Assembly (NCBI GenBank): GCA_963576475.1
Contig: OY754981.1
Span: 15,508,716-15,572,715 of the forward strand
Length of the DNA: 64,000 nt
Direction: 5' to 3'
DNA from: Molanna angustata
Lineage: Eukaryota; Arthropoda; Insecta; Trichoptera; Molannidae
Shown here: positions 54,933 through 64,000 of the stretch, piece after piece
How the letters are laid out: each line of letters begins with the position of its first letter
How positions within the stretch are numbered: position 1 is the first letter of the stretch
Program-made: the position numbers and the translations under genes
The notes under the pieces: model-generated
Told to the model about the DNA's origin: nothing
The model's database searches: none
What the model saw: the letters and a program-made list of their open reading frames with translations, nothing else

Positions 54933-55375
54933 TTGACGGGACGGACAATTGAAACCAGACTTAAAGAACATAAACGCTGTTTAAATGGACTCGGTTTTTC
55001 AGAATTTGCAAACCACCTAATACAAGAAAATCATACATTTGACAATACAAACACCCAATTATTACATAAACACACATACGGACTGAAACAAAACAATCTA
55101 GAGACATTAGAAATACACAAAGCAATTAATAATCACAAGAAAATAATAATCAGACGCAACCCTACACTTCACCACTACTGTCCATGTTCCCGTTAGGTTA
55201 ACGCTCACCCCCTCCCTTGCCCCCGCTTTCTACTAAACCCTTGACACTGCCACATACCGCGCAAAATTAGTTTTCAGTTAGCATTAACTCACCTCTCACC
55301 TGAGGAAGATAACGGAGGTTATCGAAACATGTTGTGTTTTAAAAAATATAACTAGTGAAAACAAACTAAGTTTAT
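54933..55375 (+). mobile_element. Penelope-like element 3' end
   Basis: The endonuclease C-terminal frame (next entry) is followed by a terminal-repeat-like segment, ctgaggaagataacggaggt then tatcgaaacatgttgtgt (55300-55338). That is the usual layout of a Penelope 3' end. 5' truncated. Confidence 0.75.
54936..55196 (+). pseudogene. Penelope GIY-YIG endonuclease fragment
   Basis: Reads TGRTIETRLKEHKRCLNGLG, FSEFANHLIQENHTFDN and NNLETLEIHKAINNHKK, ending NPTLHHYCPCSR and a stop at 55194. T-G-R-x-x-x-x-R-x-x-E-H is the conserved GIY-YIG helix with the catalytic Arg, and S-x-F-A-x-H-L plus N-H-x-F follow as in Penelope-like elements. The GIY and YIG strands themselves are cut off by truncation, so it is inactive. 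The same downstream region is found at 13.6 kb. Confidence 0.8.
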
Positions 55376-55379
55376 TAAT

Positions 55380-56290
55380 TTATTTTAAAATATATTTGAT
55401 TGAAAAATGGTTATTGTTTATTTAAGTTCTCCTTGAATCCATTCCTCGAAGCTGGAAACATTTTAAAATGGAAATTTAAATTTGCCGTGGACCGGTCGCG
55501 TATTCATTGCCCCTATAGCGGAGATGCACGAAACCTTATGATTATCCGGTTACAGCTTCTATGTATTGAGTGACACATCTGAAGTTTACTTCTACAATAT
55601 TATCTGTGATACACTCCTCGACGAAGTACTCTCTGTAGACCTACTTCAATGCATTTCTATAATAAATAGCATATTATATATTTAATGCTTAGAAACGTAT
55701 ATAATTCAAAATACCTTTTGTTTTTATTAATTTATTTATTTTATTTTATTAACGGCGTTTGCCATTTACAAGAATAATTCAAAAGATACAAAATATAGTA
55801 CATAATGTGTGATAATGTGTATATAAAAAAACAATCATATCCAATCAATAAAACATGAAAATAAAGCAAGAAGAAATCAATACAAAGAAAAACTTATAAA
55901 AAATACATATAAAAATACATACAAATAAATTATTATTAAGTTATTATTTAGGTTGAATTGACAATAATTGACAATTCAGGTGTTTAAAACAAAATCAACA
56001 TACGAATATAAAATAAAACCAGTCATTAGATATTATGTACTTACAAATTTATTGTTAGAAGTTTAAAATATTTACACAACTGAAATATTTAAATTCAGAA
56101 ATGTAGGTACCGATTTAACGATATAAGCGAATCAAAACATTTTTTTGAGATCGAGCACATTTTAATTAATTTTAAAATATTGGAGTTTTTCCCAAAATCC
56201 TAACTTTTTTTTTTCTAATAGGGAACATTCACTTTTTTATTTTGCTTAAAAATGGTACAAAAGATAATAGAAAATATGGTAGGTAATTTT
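55380..56290. other. AT-rich spacer
   Basis: No gene recognised; 55480-55620 is less AT-rich but shows no coding motif. Confidence 0.4.
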
Positions 56291-56319
56291 TTTATTTGCT
56301 CATTAAAGGTTTTTATAGC

Positions 56320-56600
56320 AATTTGAAAAACGATGAACGACTGACCAAAAAAATATACATGGGTGTAAGAGATGGAGTGAATAGCAGGGGCCGCCCCAGA
56401 AAGGGATGGCATGACCATGTGAATGATATTTTGAAAGAAGGAAATATAAGAAGCTTGAATAATCTTCGAGCATGTATGAGACGATGCATGGATGTAAAGG
56501 AAGCAAGGAATGTATGCAAAAATAGAGGAGTATGGCGTGCGGTTCTCTCTGCTTACCCCGTAAGGGATATGGCGTGATGGTATGTATGTATGTATTTTGA
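56320..56600 (+). mobile_element. LINE-G 3' end, open frame
   Basis: Reads NDERLTKKIYMGVRDGVNSR, GRPRKGWHDHVNDILKEGNI, then RRCMDVKEARNVCKNRGVW, LSAYPVRDMA and a stop, ending gcgtgatggtatgtatgtat. The DNA at 56330-56520 is nearly identical to the complement of 7.75-7.94 kb, showing the two copies come from one recent source. Confidence 0.9.
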
Positions 56601-57265
56601 ATTACACCCTAACGCGGTTCATTTAGCTCGTGAAATGAGTGACCTCACACATAGTGGATATATTTTTCAAATGCATGTCATACATTTTGTTCACGACTTG
56701 TTGATTATTTGCGTTTAATGAAATCGTATTTAGGATGCTAAAATGTACATTATTTTGAATATTACTCGGAATCGAGGTGAATATTACGATTGTAATATTC
56801 CCAAAGTCATAAAATTCCATAGTTTTTAACCTTAAATTATAAATTGTAAATATATGTTTTCACAAAATAAAAACACGTCGAGAATGATTCGCAGTCAGCG
56901 CAGAGATTTTTAACGACAAAATTCCGAAGAATTTAAAACTATGAATGTTTATTCTATGTTTGAAACATCCTTATTTCTATTTATAAAATTAAAATGATAG
57001 AAAAACAATTTGTTTATGCCAAAAAAATAGATTGAATCGATGTCATAAATCATAAAAAAATATGTAGGTAATATATGTACCTACACAGAACTGAGAATCT
57101 AGTCGCGAATCGACTGGCCGCAAGAAAGCGATGAATCATATTATACGTGTAAAAAGATTCGGTTGCGAGAACGACATTTGGCTCAGCACGTTAAAAGTAT
57201 TATATCATTTCATTCGAGATTCTTCCGTTAGAAAGAGATCTACTTATATACCCATGTAAGCGTAG
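56601..57265. other. AT-rich spacer
   Basis: No gene recognised. Confidence 0.4.
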
Positions 57266-57269
57266 TATA

Positions 57270-58385
57270 ATTTATTTATATTAATGATATAGGAAATTGT
57301 TTTAATCATTCTCACTTTTCCCTTTTTGCAGACGACATGAAAAATTATAAATGTATCAAATATCAGATTGTTATGAACTCCAAGAAGATTTAGATCGGCT
57401 GGTCTTATACTGTGTAACTAACTTTTTAAACCTCAATATTTCAAAATGCTTCATAATATCATATACTAGAAAAATTAATAAACTAAATTTCGACTTTTAT
57501 TTTAATAATGAACAAATAGTTAAAAAATCCCTGTGTCGAGACCTCAGAATATATTTGGACCGCAAATTGAGTTTTAACCATCATATAGAAAAAATACCAA
57601 CTATTTCTTTAACTAGGATTGATATTTAACTAGGATTTATTTAACTAGGATTGATATTTAGAATAAATAAGGATTCTTAAAATTCAAAAACATTTTATGT
57701 ACTGTTCAATTCATTGATCAGAAGTACACTGGAGTGTGGCTCGGTTATTTGGAATCCCCAGTGTTAAGTACATATCAATAATATCGAACGAGTACAAAGA
57801 AAATTTATAAAACGCTTGGCTAATGATTTTGATGCAACATCCCTATTTACACTTGTATCTAGACGTAGTGGTTATGACATTCAATTTCTTTATAACATTT
57901 TAAATAACCATTTAGATTGTCCAGATTTATTATCATATATACATTTCAATGTACCTACCGGTTCGTCGCTTCAGGCACACTACTCTTTTTCGAACTAAAA
58001 ATACAAACTCCGCGAAAAATGCAATCATCAACAGAATCATTAGCACCTATACGAAATAATACGATAACACGCATGGCTTGGACCTATTCAAAGATACTAG
58101 AAATTCATTTCGTCAAAAGTTAAAAACACTTACTTCATAGGTTTATAAGGACGCATCACACATATTACGCATGCACCTTCACATACACACCACTCACACA
58201 TACACACCGTCACACACATTACACATTCACTCTAACACACATACATACTACACATATAAACACAGTGATACCATGAGATACCGATATATGTACATGCACC
58301 TATAAAATGCACCTATGTTACTATTCATGATAATTTTGTAAGCAGCTTATAATTTCTTATACAAAAATAAATTATAAATTAACAA
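57270..58385 (+). mobile_element. Decayed LINE, RT palm to 3' tail
   Basis: SHFSLFADDMK at 57310-57342 is the catalytic FADD strand. After a frame change come LQEDLDRLVLYCVTNFLNLN, ISKCFIISYTRK and RDLRIYLDRKLSFNHHIEK (the L-G-x-x-x-D-x-K-L thumb motif). A gap then precedes NIERVQRKFIKRLANDFDAT and GYDIQFLYNILNNHLDCPDL. The 3' UTR is CA-rich (58155-58260) and ends near aaaaataaattataaattaa. At least three frame breaks; old copy. Confidence 0.7.
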
Positions 58386-58599
58386 ATATGGTGGTCATTA
58401 TACATTGGTCCATTATCTGAGATTGTAGGGACAGGAAGGACTGATGGGAAGGGATGGAAGTAGGGACGGGAGGGACTGAAGGGGAGGAGGAGACTGATCT
58501 TCAAAAACTCATGTTATTTTTTATTAGCATATTGCTTCACATTTGCCGTCTTGAGCAACGCCGGAAATAAAAAACTTAATATTTAAATATTTATAAAAA

Positions 58600-58700
58600 A
58601 CAAAAATATCATCATCATCAATGGCTCCACAGCCCATTGCGGGCCTTGGCCTCCTCCATCATTCCTATAAAAACAAAAATATAAATAAATAAATTAAAAT
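58600..58700 (-). repeat. RTE-like LINE 3' tail
   Basis: atcatcatcatcaatggctc then cacagcccattgcgggcctt: the complement of a GCAATGGGCTGTGGAGCC end with a (GAT)n tail. Confidence 0.6.
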
Positions 58701-58783
58701 ATAAATAAATAAATAAAAATACCATATCAAACCACAATTAAACTAAACTAAAATACCATAAACTAAAAATACCATATCAATTT

Positions 58784-58966
58784 AGATGGGTTGGTGGCAG
58801 AGCGGTTAGCGCGCTGGGCTAGTAATCCAGTGGTCGCGAGTTCGAATCCTGCCTCGACCGATTTCGTTCACCTAAGCACAAGCATTTATTTGCTTATTTT
58901 AGGGAACGTAGGAAGATGTATATGTACTTGTTTATCAAGGACATATTCATTTTTTTATAAAAAAAA
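58784..58966 (+). mobile_element. SINE-B copy
   Basis: ttggtggcagagcggttagc (box A), gctgggctagtaatccag anticodon-arm-like segment (loop CTAGTAA, reading AGT, threonine-like), box B gcgagttcgaatcc, then the family body. Nearly identical to the 63.1 kb copy. Confidence 0.9.
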
Positions 58967-59245
58967 ACCATCACCCCATTTGGGGTACACAGAGAGTACC
59001 TACCGAACGCCAGACTCCTCTCTCTAGACATACATTTCTCGCTTCATTCACTTCCACGCATCGTCTCATACACTCTCTTCTGTTATTCTTACTTCTAACG
59101 TCAATTCCATCCATGTAATAGCGCAAAATTTGCCTCTACTTTTAGTTCCTCTTATCAGCCTCATATAGTTTTTTTTGTCAGACGGTCATCATTCATTCTT
59201 TCTATGTGGTCAAACCACTTTAGGTAATTTATTTTCATTTTACCA
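58967..59245 (-). mobile_element. LINE-G 3' end, minus strand, decayed
   Basis: The terminus complement ccatcaccccatttggggta is at 58968. The minus strand from 59245 reads KMKINYLKWFDHIERMNDDR then LTKK, with frame breaks before the family's C-M-R-R-like end. Confidence 0.7.
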
Positions 59246-59795
59246 GAAGACGAAGAAATCAAAAAAAAAAAAATTATAATATAAATAAATCTATAACAAT
59301 ATTAATAAATAAATATTATAGTTATTCAATTAAAATGATTTAATGACAGCATAAACACAACTATTTTACCAGATAGGTAAATAATACTATTATGTAGGTA
59401 CATTTAATTATTATTTGGATACTTGAATACGCGCAACAAAATATCAATTTAAAAAATTACACAATGCTATTCAGGATTGCTTCAAATATTTCTAAAAATA
59501 ATATTTTCATATAAATCAGTACCTTAATCTCGATATTTAAACCAGTTTCAGATTGATGGTGCCATGAAAGTCTTGGATATCAGAATCCCGATATATAATA
59601 CCTACACCAGAATGTACATAAAAACGTCCTCCAACTAACTCTTTCGTGATTTAGGCAATGTGAATTGAAATAAATTATATCAATTGGGTGTTTTGATATC
59701 CCCAATTGTTCGAAAATCTATTTAAGAATATATTATATTTATTATTTTTGTTGTCAATTTACGTCGCGCATCCAAATAACACAACGATACAACTT
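59246..59795. other. AT-rich spacer upstream of the CpG-rich segment
   Basis: No repeat or gene recognised. Confidence 0.4.
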
Positions 59796-59799
59796 TTTT

Positions 59800-60298
59800 T
59801 AGATTCGTGTGCGCCAAAACATCGAGTTCAGTTTGCGATTTCTCACATATCGAGAATCGAGACTCTCGATCGAGAGTAGCGCGAAGTTTGTGAATAGGTA
59901 CGCTCAGTCATTGGCGGTCCGTAGCGCGGGAATCTCGTGTCGGTTCGCGCTAATAGTTCGGTTTCGCGAACAATTTTATTTCATCGTAAAGCGAAAATAA
60001 AAATAAAATTATACGCGCAGTTCGAACGAGATCATTATTCATACGATTCAAAACTGTTGCTAGACTGAAATGTGTATTTTTTTCGAAGTGCATTCCGTGT
60101 GACAGTATTTATTCGTTTTGTTGTGTGCGAGTGTGTGTTCTAAAAATCGTGTTCTATTTTTGAAAAGTTTTCGTCGAACGAAATTTTGTGACCGTGTTTT
60201 ATTTTTTTTGTGTCAAAAGTTTTTTGTGCATTTGTGAATTGAATTTATGGAATTGTCTAAAACGATTTTTTTCGGAACCAACGCCAACTTTTGATGCA
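59800..60298 (+). promoter_or_regulatory. CpG-rich promoter and possible 5' UTR exon
   Basis: The CpG density is far above the rest of the window (many cgcg, tcgaga and gttcg strings from 59805 to 60200). TCAGT initiator-like pentamers occur at 59827 and 59904. No transposon motif and no long frame. At the 3' end gatgca|gtaagaag (60293-60306) is a good donor on the + strand, so 59.83-60.30 kb could be a non-coding first exon. Direction and transcript are inferred, as is any link to the receptor exons (which lie upstream on the same strand). Confidence 0.45.
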
Positions 60299-60456
60299 GT
60301 AAGAAGTTTTAACCTATTTAATTATTACTTGGTTCTTGTATTTTATCAACGCACGTTTTTTACGACTTAGATAATGATGTGAAATCTGTTCAAACGTCAC
60401 AACAATGCTGAACGTATTTTTTTATCTTTCGAATTGTTTTAATATTTCGTACAATT

Positions 60457-60516
60457 TGTATTTATACAAAATAAACTAAACAAGGTATGTTGTTTAGTTT
60501 ATTTTGTATAAATACA
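60457..60516. repeat. Perfect 27-bp-arm palindrome
   Basis: tgtatttatacaaaataaac then taaacaa at 60457-60483, its complement at 60490-60516, and loop ggtatg. Confidence 0.95.
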
Positions 60517-60524
60517 ATAATAAT

Positions 60525-60594
60525 AAACTATTTAAAATTGATTATTTCATAGTAAGATAAACTCTTTAAAATTGATTATTTCATAGTAAGATTT
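60525..60594 (+). repeat. Short direct duplication
   Basis: tttaaaattgattatttcat then agtaagat occurs twice, about 34 bases apart. Confidence 0.9.
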
Positions 60595-60599
60595 ATCGA

Positions 60600-61580
60600 T
60601 TTAATAAATTCTAGGTAAACCTTTAACTGTCCACTGAAAAAAACACAAAAATATTTTTTTTTTGCAATTAATTTTTCTACATACGAATTTCTCGGAAAAT
60701 CATGAGACAAAATAAATAGAAAATTTCACAAGGCACTCTTTGCAGGACGAATTGCGCTATACAAAACAGCAAATTCGTTAAAATTAACAGAAATAATTTC
60801 ATTTTTTTCACAATTTTATGTGTAACACCAGGCTTATCAACAAGTTGTTTATTTGGCTGACAAATGAGCAGTTGTAAAATAAAATTTTGATCAAAACTTT
60901 TTCAATAAATATTCTAATTTTTAACTAGTGGAATAATGTGGAGAGTGCATACCTACAATAATTTTTCGTATCCGGGATTTATGAAGTCCAAACCACGTCA
61001 TATGAATATAATCAATGAGTTGTACACATATTTATGGTTGATAAGATATCCATAAACAACCAAACATTATTTTCTCTATCATGACTTTACATAAATTAGT
61101 CAAAACTGAAGGTTTTTGTTATGTTTAGACTTTTTCATGATGTATATTCTCTAGCAAATGATATTATTCTGTTATTGACAAGCGGAAAATAAAAAAAATA
61201 TTTAACATTTAGTACTGATTGCCATGAGGCAATTTTTTTCAATCCCAAGCAACGTGTGGCGTCAAGTGAATATGGTACAATTTCATAACTATAGATTAAA
61301 AAAGAAATAGAACAATAATGATGAGTCCAGCACGGGAGAAATTCATTTAATTTTTTTTTATTGACATACTTTTTTAACATCTCAATAGAGACGAAGTTGG
61401 GATATTGTAGAAGAACCAGGAACTCGAGTTCCTGGTTCTTCTTCAATAAAAATATCATTTGACTCCCGAAAGGGAAAAAAATTCCAATGTTTGCGTATAT
61501 GCAATTAAAAAAATATCCGATTTTTATTTTAAATTATTTTTCATGCAATTTATGCTTCTCTGTGGTGGAAACACGGGTTA
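60600..61580. other. AT-rich spacer
   Basis: Includes a 13-base inverted repeat aggaactcgagttcct (61420-61435) and gtggagagtgcatacc at 60951, a possible Rep-1 scrap. No gene recognised. Confidence 0.4.
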
Positions 61581-61581
61581 T

Positions 61582-61670
61582 TTGGGAGAAATTGCCAGAT
61601 GGCAATAAACTCGCCACTTGCGCAGGCGCAAACGAGTGTTTATCATTGTAATGAATTATCATAGCAACTA
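61582..61670 (+). repeat. Rep-3 copy
   Basis: tttgggagaaattgccagat then ggcaataaactcgccacttg and cgcaggcgcaaacgag, followed by attgtaatgaattatca as at 20.53 kb. Confidence 0.6.
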
Positions 61671-62790
61671 AGAAAGGAAAGATGGATTCGAAGGATGCAG
61701 AACAAATAATATAGTTCACTGAATTTTAATATGTATTTTAAAAATAGTTTTTTAAGACTTTTTTTAAAAATTGTTGATTTAGACTATGTTACAGATAGCA
61801 TCTCTATTGTTTTATCTACAATTTAATATATATTTATGTATTTAAATAATTCAATTGCACACAAACAACAATATGTAAACATATTCCATAGAATTATTAT
61901 ATTTTTATAGATTTTTGTTAATAATAATTAATTACTAAGTTTAGACTTATGTAGTTGAGTCTAAAAGTTAATTACACTCTGTAGTGTTGTTTTGTCCTTG
62001 TTGTCGTAAAGTTAACAAAAAATGAATAATTATTCACTATGTCCAAACGGAGTTTGAACCTACGTGAATTTCTAATTAATTATGTTGGAAGAAATATAAC
62101 AAAAAACCAACTTAATCATAGATATGAGTCATAGGTATAAGTCAAGTATATTTATAAGTTACTAATTGATTATAATTTTTGGCACATGTTTTAAAAATAT
62201 AAATACATATATAAAAAAAATAATATAAAACCAGAAGTTCCACAAATGCATAGCCTGTAGGCATATAAGTAAACATTACATTTTCATCTACCTAAAAAGT
62301 TCAGTCATCGAATGATTATGAGTGCATAGAGTGACGGAATTTTCGACTTCAGAAATGGGTTTGGGGCCCTTGGGAAGTATGTAAATATCCCTAAAGTACG
62401 CGACCCTGAGAGTTGAGCTGAAGGATAGGGGGGGGGGACCCAGAAAGACTTTGACTTTTTTTGGTTTTTCGTTTATAACTCGAAAACTATAGCTTTAAGA
62501 GAAAAAATATACGCAAATCTATTTGAAAGCTGACGAAATTTTCTATAGTTTTTACAAGTACAAAAAGTTTCTATCCTCAACTGAACTGATTGATGCATAG
62601 AGCACACAATCAACCGCAATTCCTTGTTCCTTGCACCTGAATGTCCCTCAAAAATCCTCACGTGTACTTGTGATGCCAGCATTTTCTCTTCATGTCCTGC
62701 TCATCACAGTTTATAATAACTATGTCCAAAATTAATAAATATAAAGGGCATATAACATTTATAATGTTTTTTAAGAATGCTGATATTTTA
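61671..62790. other. AT-rich spacer
   Basis: Contains a G run (62429-62437) but no gene or recognised repeat. Confidence 0.4.
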
Positions 62791-62794
62791 CTAC

Positions 62795-62955
62795 CCAAAA
62801 TTGTCTCCAAGGAAGTCCCGGAGGGTCGCAAAACAAGGGGGAGACCAGCAAAAAGATGGAGTGACAGAGCTGGACATCCAGATCACAAGAGGCAGTCTCC
62901 GACTGAAAAAACAGGCCCTCGGCCTAAAACCAGAGGAAGAAGATATTTTTAGTCA
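62795..62955 (+). mobile_element. LINE-K-like 3' end fragment
   Basis: Reads VPEGRKTRGRPAKRWSD, then a frame shift into ELDIQITRGSLRLKKQAL and a gaggaagaagatat tail. GRPxKRWxD is the RTE-like C-terminal motif. Confidence 0.6.
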
Positions 62956-63111
62956 CACTAAAATAAAATATAAAAATGCCATTTCATAGACCCTTAGAGG
63001 TATACGGTAGCTGATTCCTGCTTCGTTCATTTTGAGTACCTACCTACTAAATTTTGAATAGCAATGATTTTACATTGTGCGGATTAAAAAGATGGCACCA
63101 GTTATGAATGA

Positions 63112-63313
63112 TAGATGGGTCGGTGGCAGAGCGGTTAGCGCGCTGGGCTAGTAATCCAGTGGTCGCGAGTTCGAATCCTGCCTCGACCGATTTCGTTCAC
63201 CTAAGCACAAGCATTTATTTGCTTATTTTAGGGAACGTAGGAAGATGTATATGTACTTGTTTAACAAGGACATATTCATTTTTTTAAGTAAAAAAAAAAA
63301 AAAAATATATAAA
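63112..63313 (+). mobile_element. SINE-B copy with 15-bp target duplication
   Basis: Exact duplication accagttatgaatga at 63097-63111 and 63314-63328. Head gtcggtggcagagcggttag, box B gcgagttcgaatcc, body gaagatgtatatgtacttgt, A-rich tail. Confidence 0.95.
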
Positions 63314-63320
63314 ACCAGTT

Positions 63321-63848
63321 ATGAATGACCGCAACATATCTAAGGATGCCAAAGTTGTCATTCATAATGCTATCTTAGTGCCAACCTTGACGTATGCAAG
63401 TGAAACCTGGACATGGCAGAAGTCGCACGAAAGTAGAATAAATTCAGTTGAAATGAGATTGCTAAGAAAAATCTGTAATAGAACGATGTATGACAGGGTC
63501 AGAAATGAGGACATAAGGAAAGAATCCAGGATAAAGAAAGATGTTATTAATAGAATGAAAGTGAATACATTAAGATGGTTTGGCCTCATGGGGAGAATGA
63601 ATGAGGAAAGCCCGACGAAGAAAATATACATTGCGGACAGGAATGGAATGAGAGGTCGGGGCCGCCCAATGAAGGGATGGCACGTCCATGTGAACGGTAT
63701 TTTGAAAGACGGAAATGTTAGAAGCGTGAACAACAGACGAACATGTATAAGACGATGTATGAATGTTGTCGAGGCGATGAATGTATGTCAAGATAGAAGT
63801 AAGTGGCGTTCGGTTATCTCTGCCTACCCCGTAAGGGACATGGCGTGA
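63321..63848 (+). pseudogene. LINE-G ORF2 C-terminal region
   Basis: 175 open codons, the best-preserved copy of this family in the window. NISKDAKVVIHNAILVPTLT, YASETWTWQKSHESRI and EMRLLRKICNRTMYDRVRNE are the standard region after the RT of RTE-like ORF2. WFGLMGRMNEESPTKK, GRGRPMKGWHVHVNGILKDG and RRCMNVVEAMNVCQDRSKW complete it, ending SAYPVRDMA and a stop at 63846-63848. The RT and endonuclease are not in the window. The same reading continues upstream through the left target-duplication copy, so the first Met here is not a real start. Confidence 0.88.
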
Positions 63849-64000
63849 TGGTTTGTATGTATGTATGTAGGCTTTAAAGATAATGTAATATCCGCAAACA
63901 AAATTGGACTATGATATACTGTTAAAATTGAATTTGTTGTAATATTTGTTTGTCTGACTGCATGTTGTTAGGTTTAAATAAAAATTAAAATAATCCACAT

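Larger units (their letters stand above)
63060..63872 (+). mobile_element. LINE-G 3' third, interrupted by SINE-B
   Basis: Upstream of the SINE the frame reads CRIKKMAPVMND. It resumes after the SINE at 63314 and runs to the family terminus gacatggcgtgatggtttgt with an (ATGT)n tail ending about 63870. Confidence 0.88.

Noticed and set aside
58790..58862. tRNA-Thr-like gene
   Set aside because: Identical head, body and tail recur at 63.1 kb with a target duplication; SINE, not a tRNA gene.
61135..61458. 107-codon minus-strand frame
   Set aside because: Low-complexity hydrophobic/aromatic translation typical of AT-rich noncoding DNA; no supporting signal.
63362..63791. Minus-strand frames of 123 and 73 codons
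   Set aside because: Antisense shadows of the LINE-G ORF2 fragment.

Overview
The window is eukaryotic, AT-rich and dominated by transposable elements. GT-AG introns, non-LTR retrotransposons with APE endonucleases, Penelope-like elements, tRNA-derived SINEs and MITEs point to an arthropod, most likely an insect. Frequent taggtac/cctac strings and the repeat style suggest a moth or butterfly, but this is inference. No bacterial operon, CRISPR array, rRNA gene or convincing functional tRNA gene was seen.

Host gene content is sparse. The best evidence is three exons on the + strand at 3907-4090, 4840-5048 and 6826-7037. They encode part of an extracellular ANF_receptor-type ligand-binding domain resembling a membrane receptor guanylate cyclase. 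The second and third exons are homologous, have the same entry phase (2) and exit phase (1), and have lengths of 209 and 212 nt. Using either one keeps the frame, while using both or neither breaks it. This is the signature of a mutually exclusive exon pair and is the main finding. The intron between them holds a 1.4 kb foldback transposon with a 6-bp target duplication. A second candidate host feature is a CpG-rich stretch at 59.8-60.3 kb that looks like a promoter plus 5' UTR exon ending in a GTAAGA donor.

Layout: 0-3.8 kb, LINE and repeat fragments; 3.9-7.5 kb, the receptor exons; 7.7-9 kb, a LINE fragment and a 37-bp minisatellite; 9.7-12.9 kb, an unnamed repeat (Rep-1) broken by a LINE and a SINE; 13.5-20.9 kb, Penelope remnant, MITEs, R1-like LINE and a TIR element; 21-29 kb, AT-rich DNA with LINE tails and two long palindromes; 29.2-34.1 kb, an RNase H-bearing LINE inside another LINE; 34-41 kb, MITEs and LINE tails; 42-43.5 kb, an 18-bp x 50 satellite inside a Rep-1 copy; 43.9-49.3 kb, a nearly complete two-ORF LINE inside a Tc1/mariner-like transposon; 49.3-59.2 kb, further LINE/Penelope/SINE debris including a Jockey-like LINE inside a CR1-like LINE; 59.8-60.3 kb, CpG-rich segment; 60.6-62.8 kb, mostly featureless; 63-63.9 kb, a LINE split by a SINE.

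Working labels used here: SINE-A and SINE-B (two tRNA-derived families); LINE-G (RTE-like family ending GGCGTGATGGT(ATGT)n); LINE-K (RTE-like family with RPPKRW motif and GAA-rich tail); Rep-1 (repeat with ends ACTCTCCACTA...TAGTGGAGAGT); Rep-2 and Rep-3 (other dispersed repeats). All family assignments come from reading the translations and alignments by eye; no database search was made.
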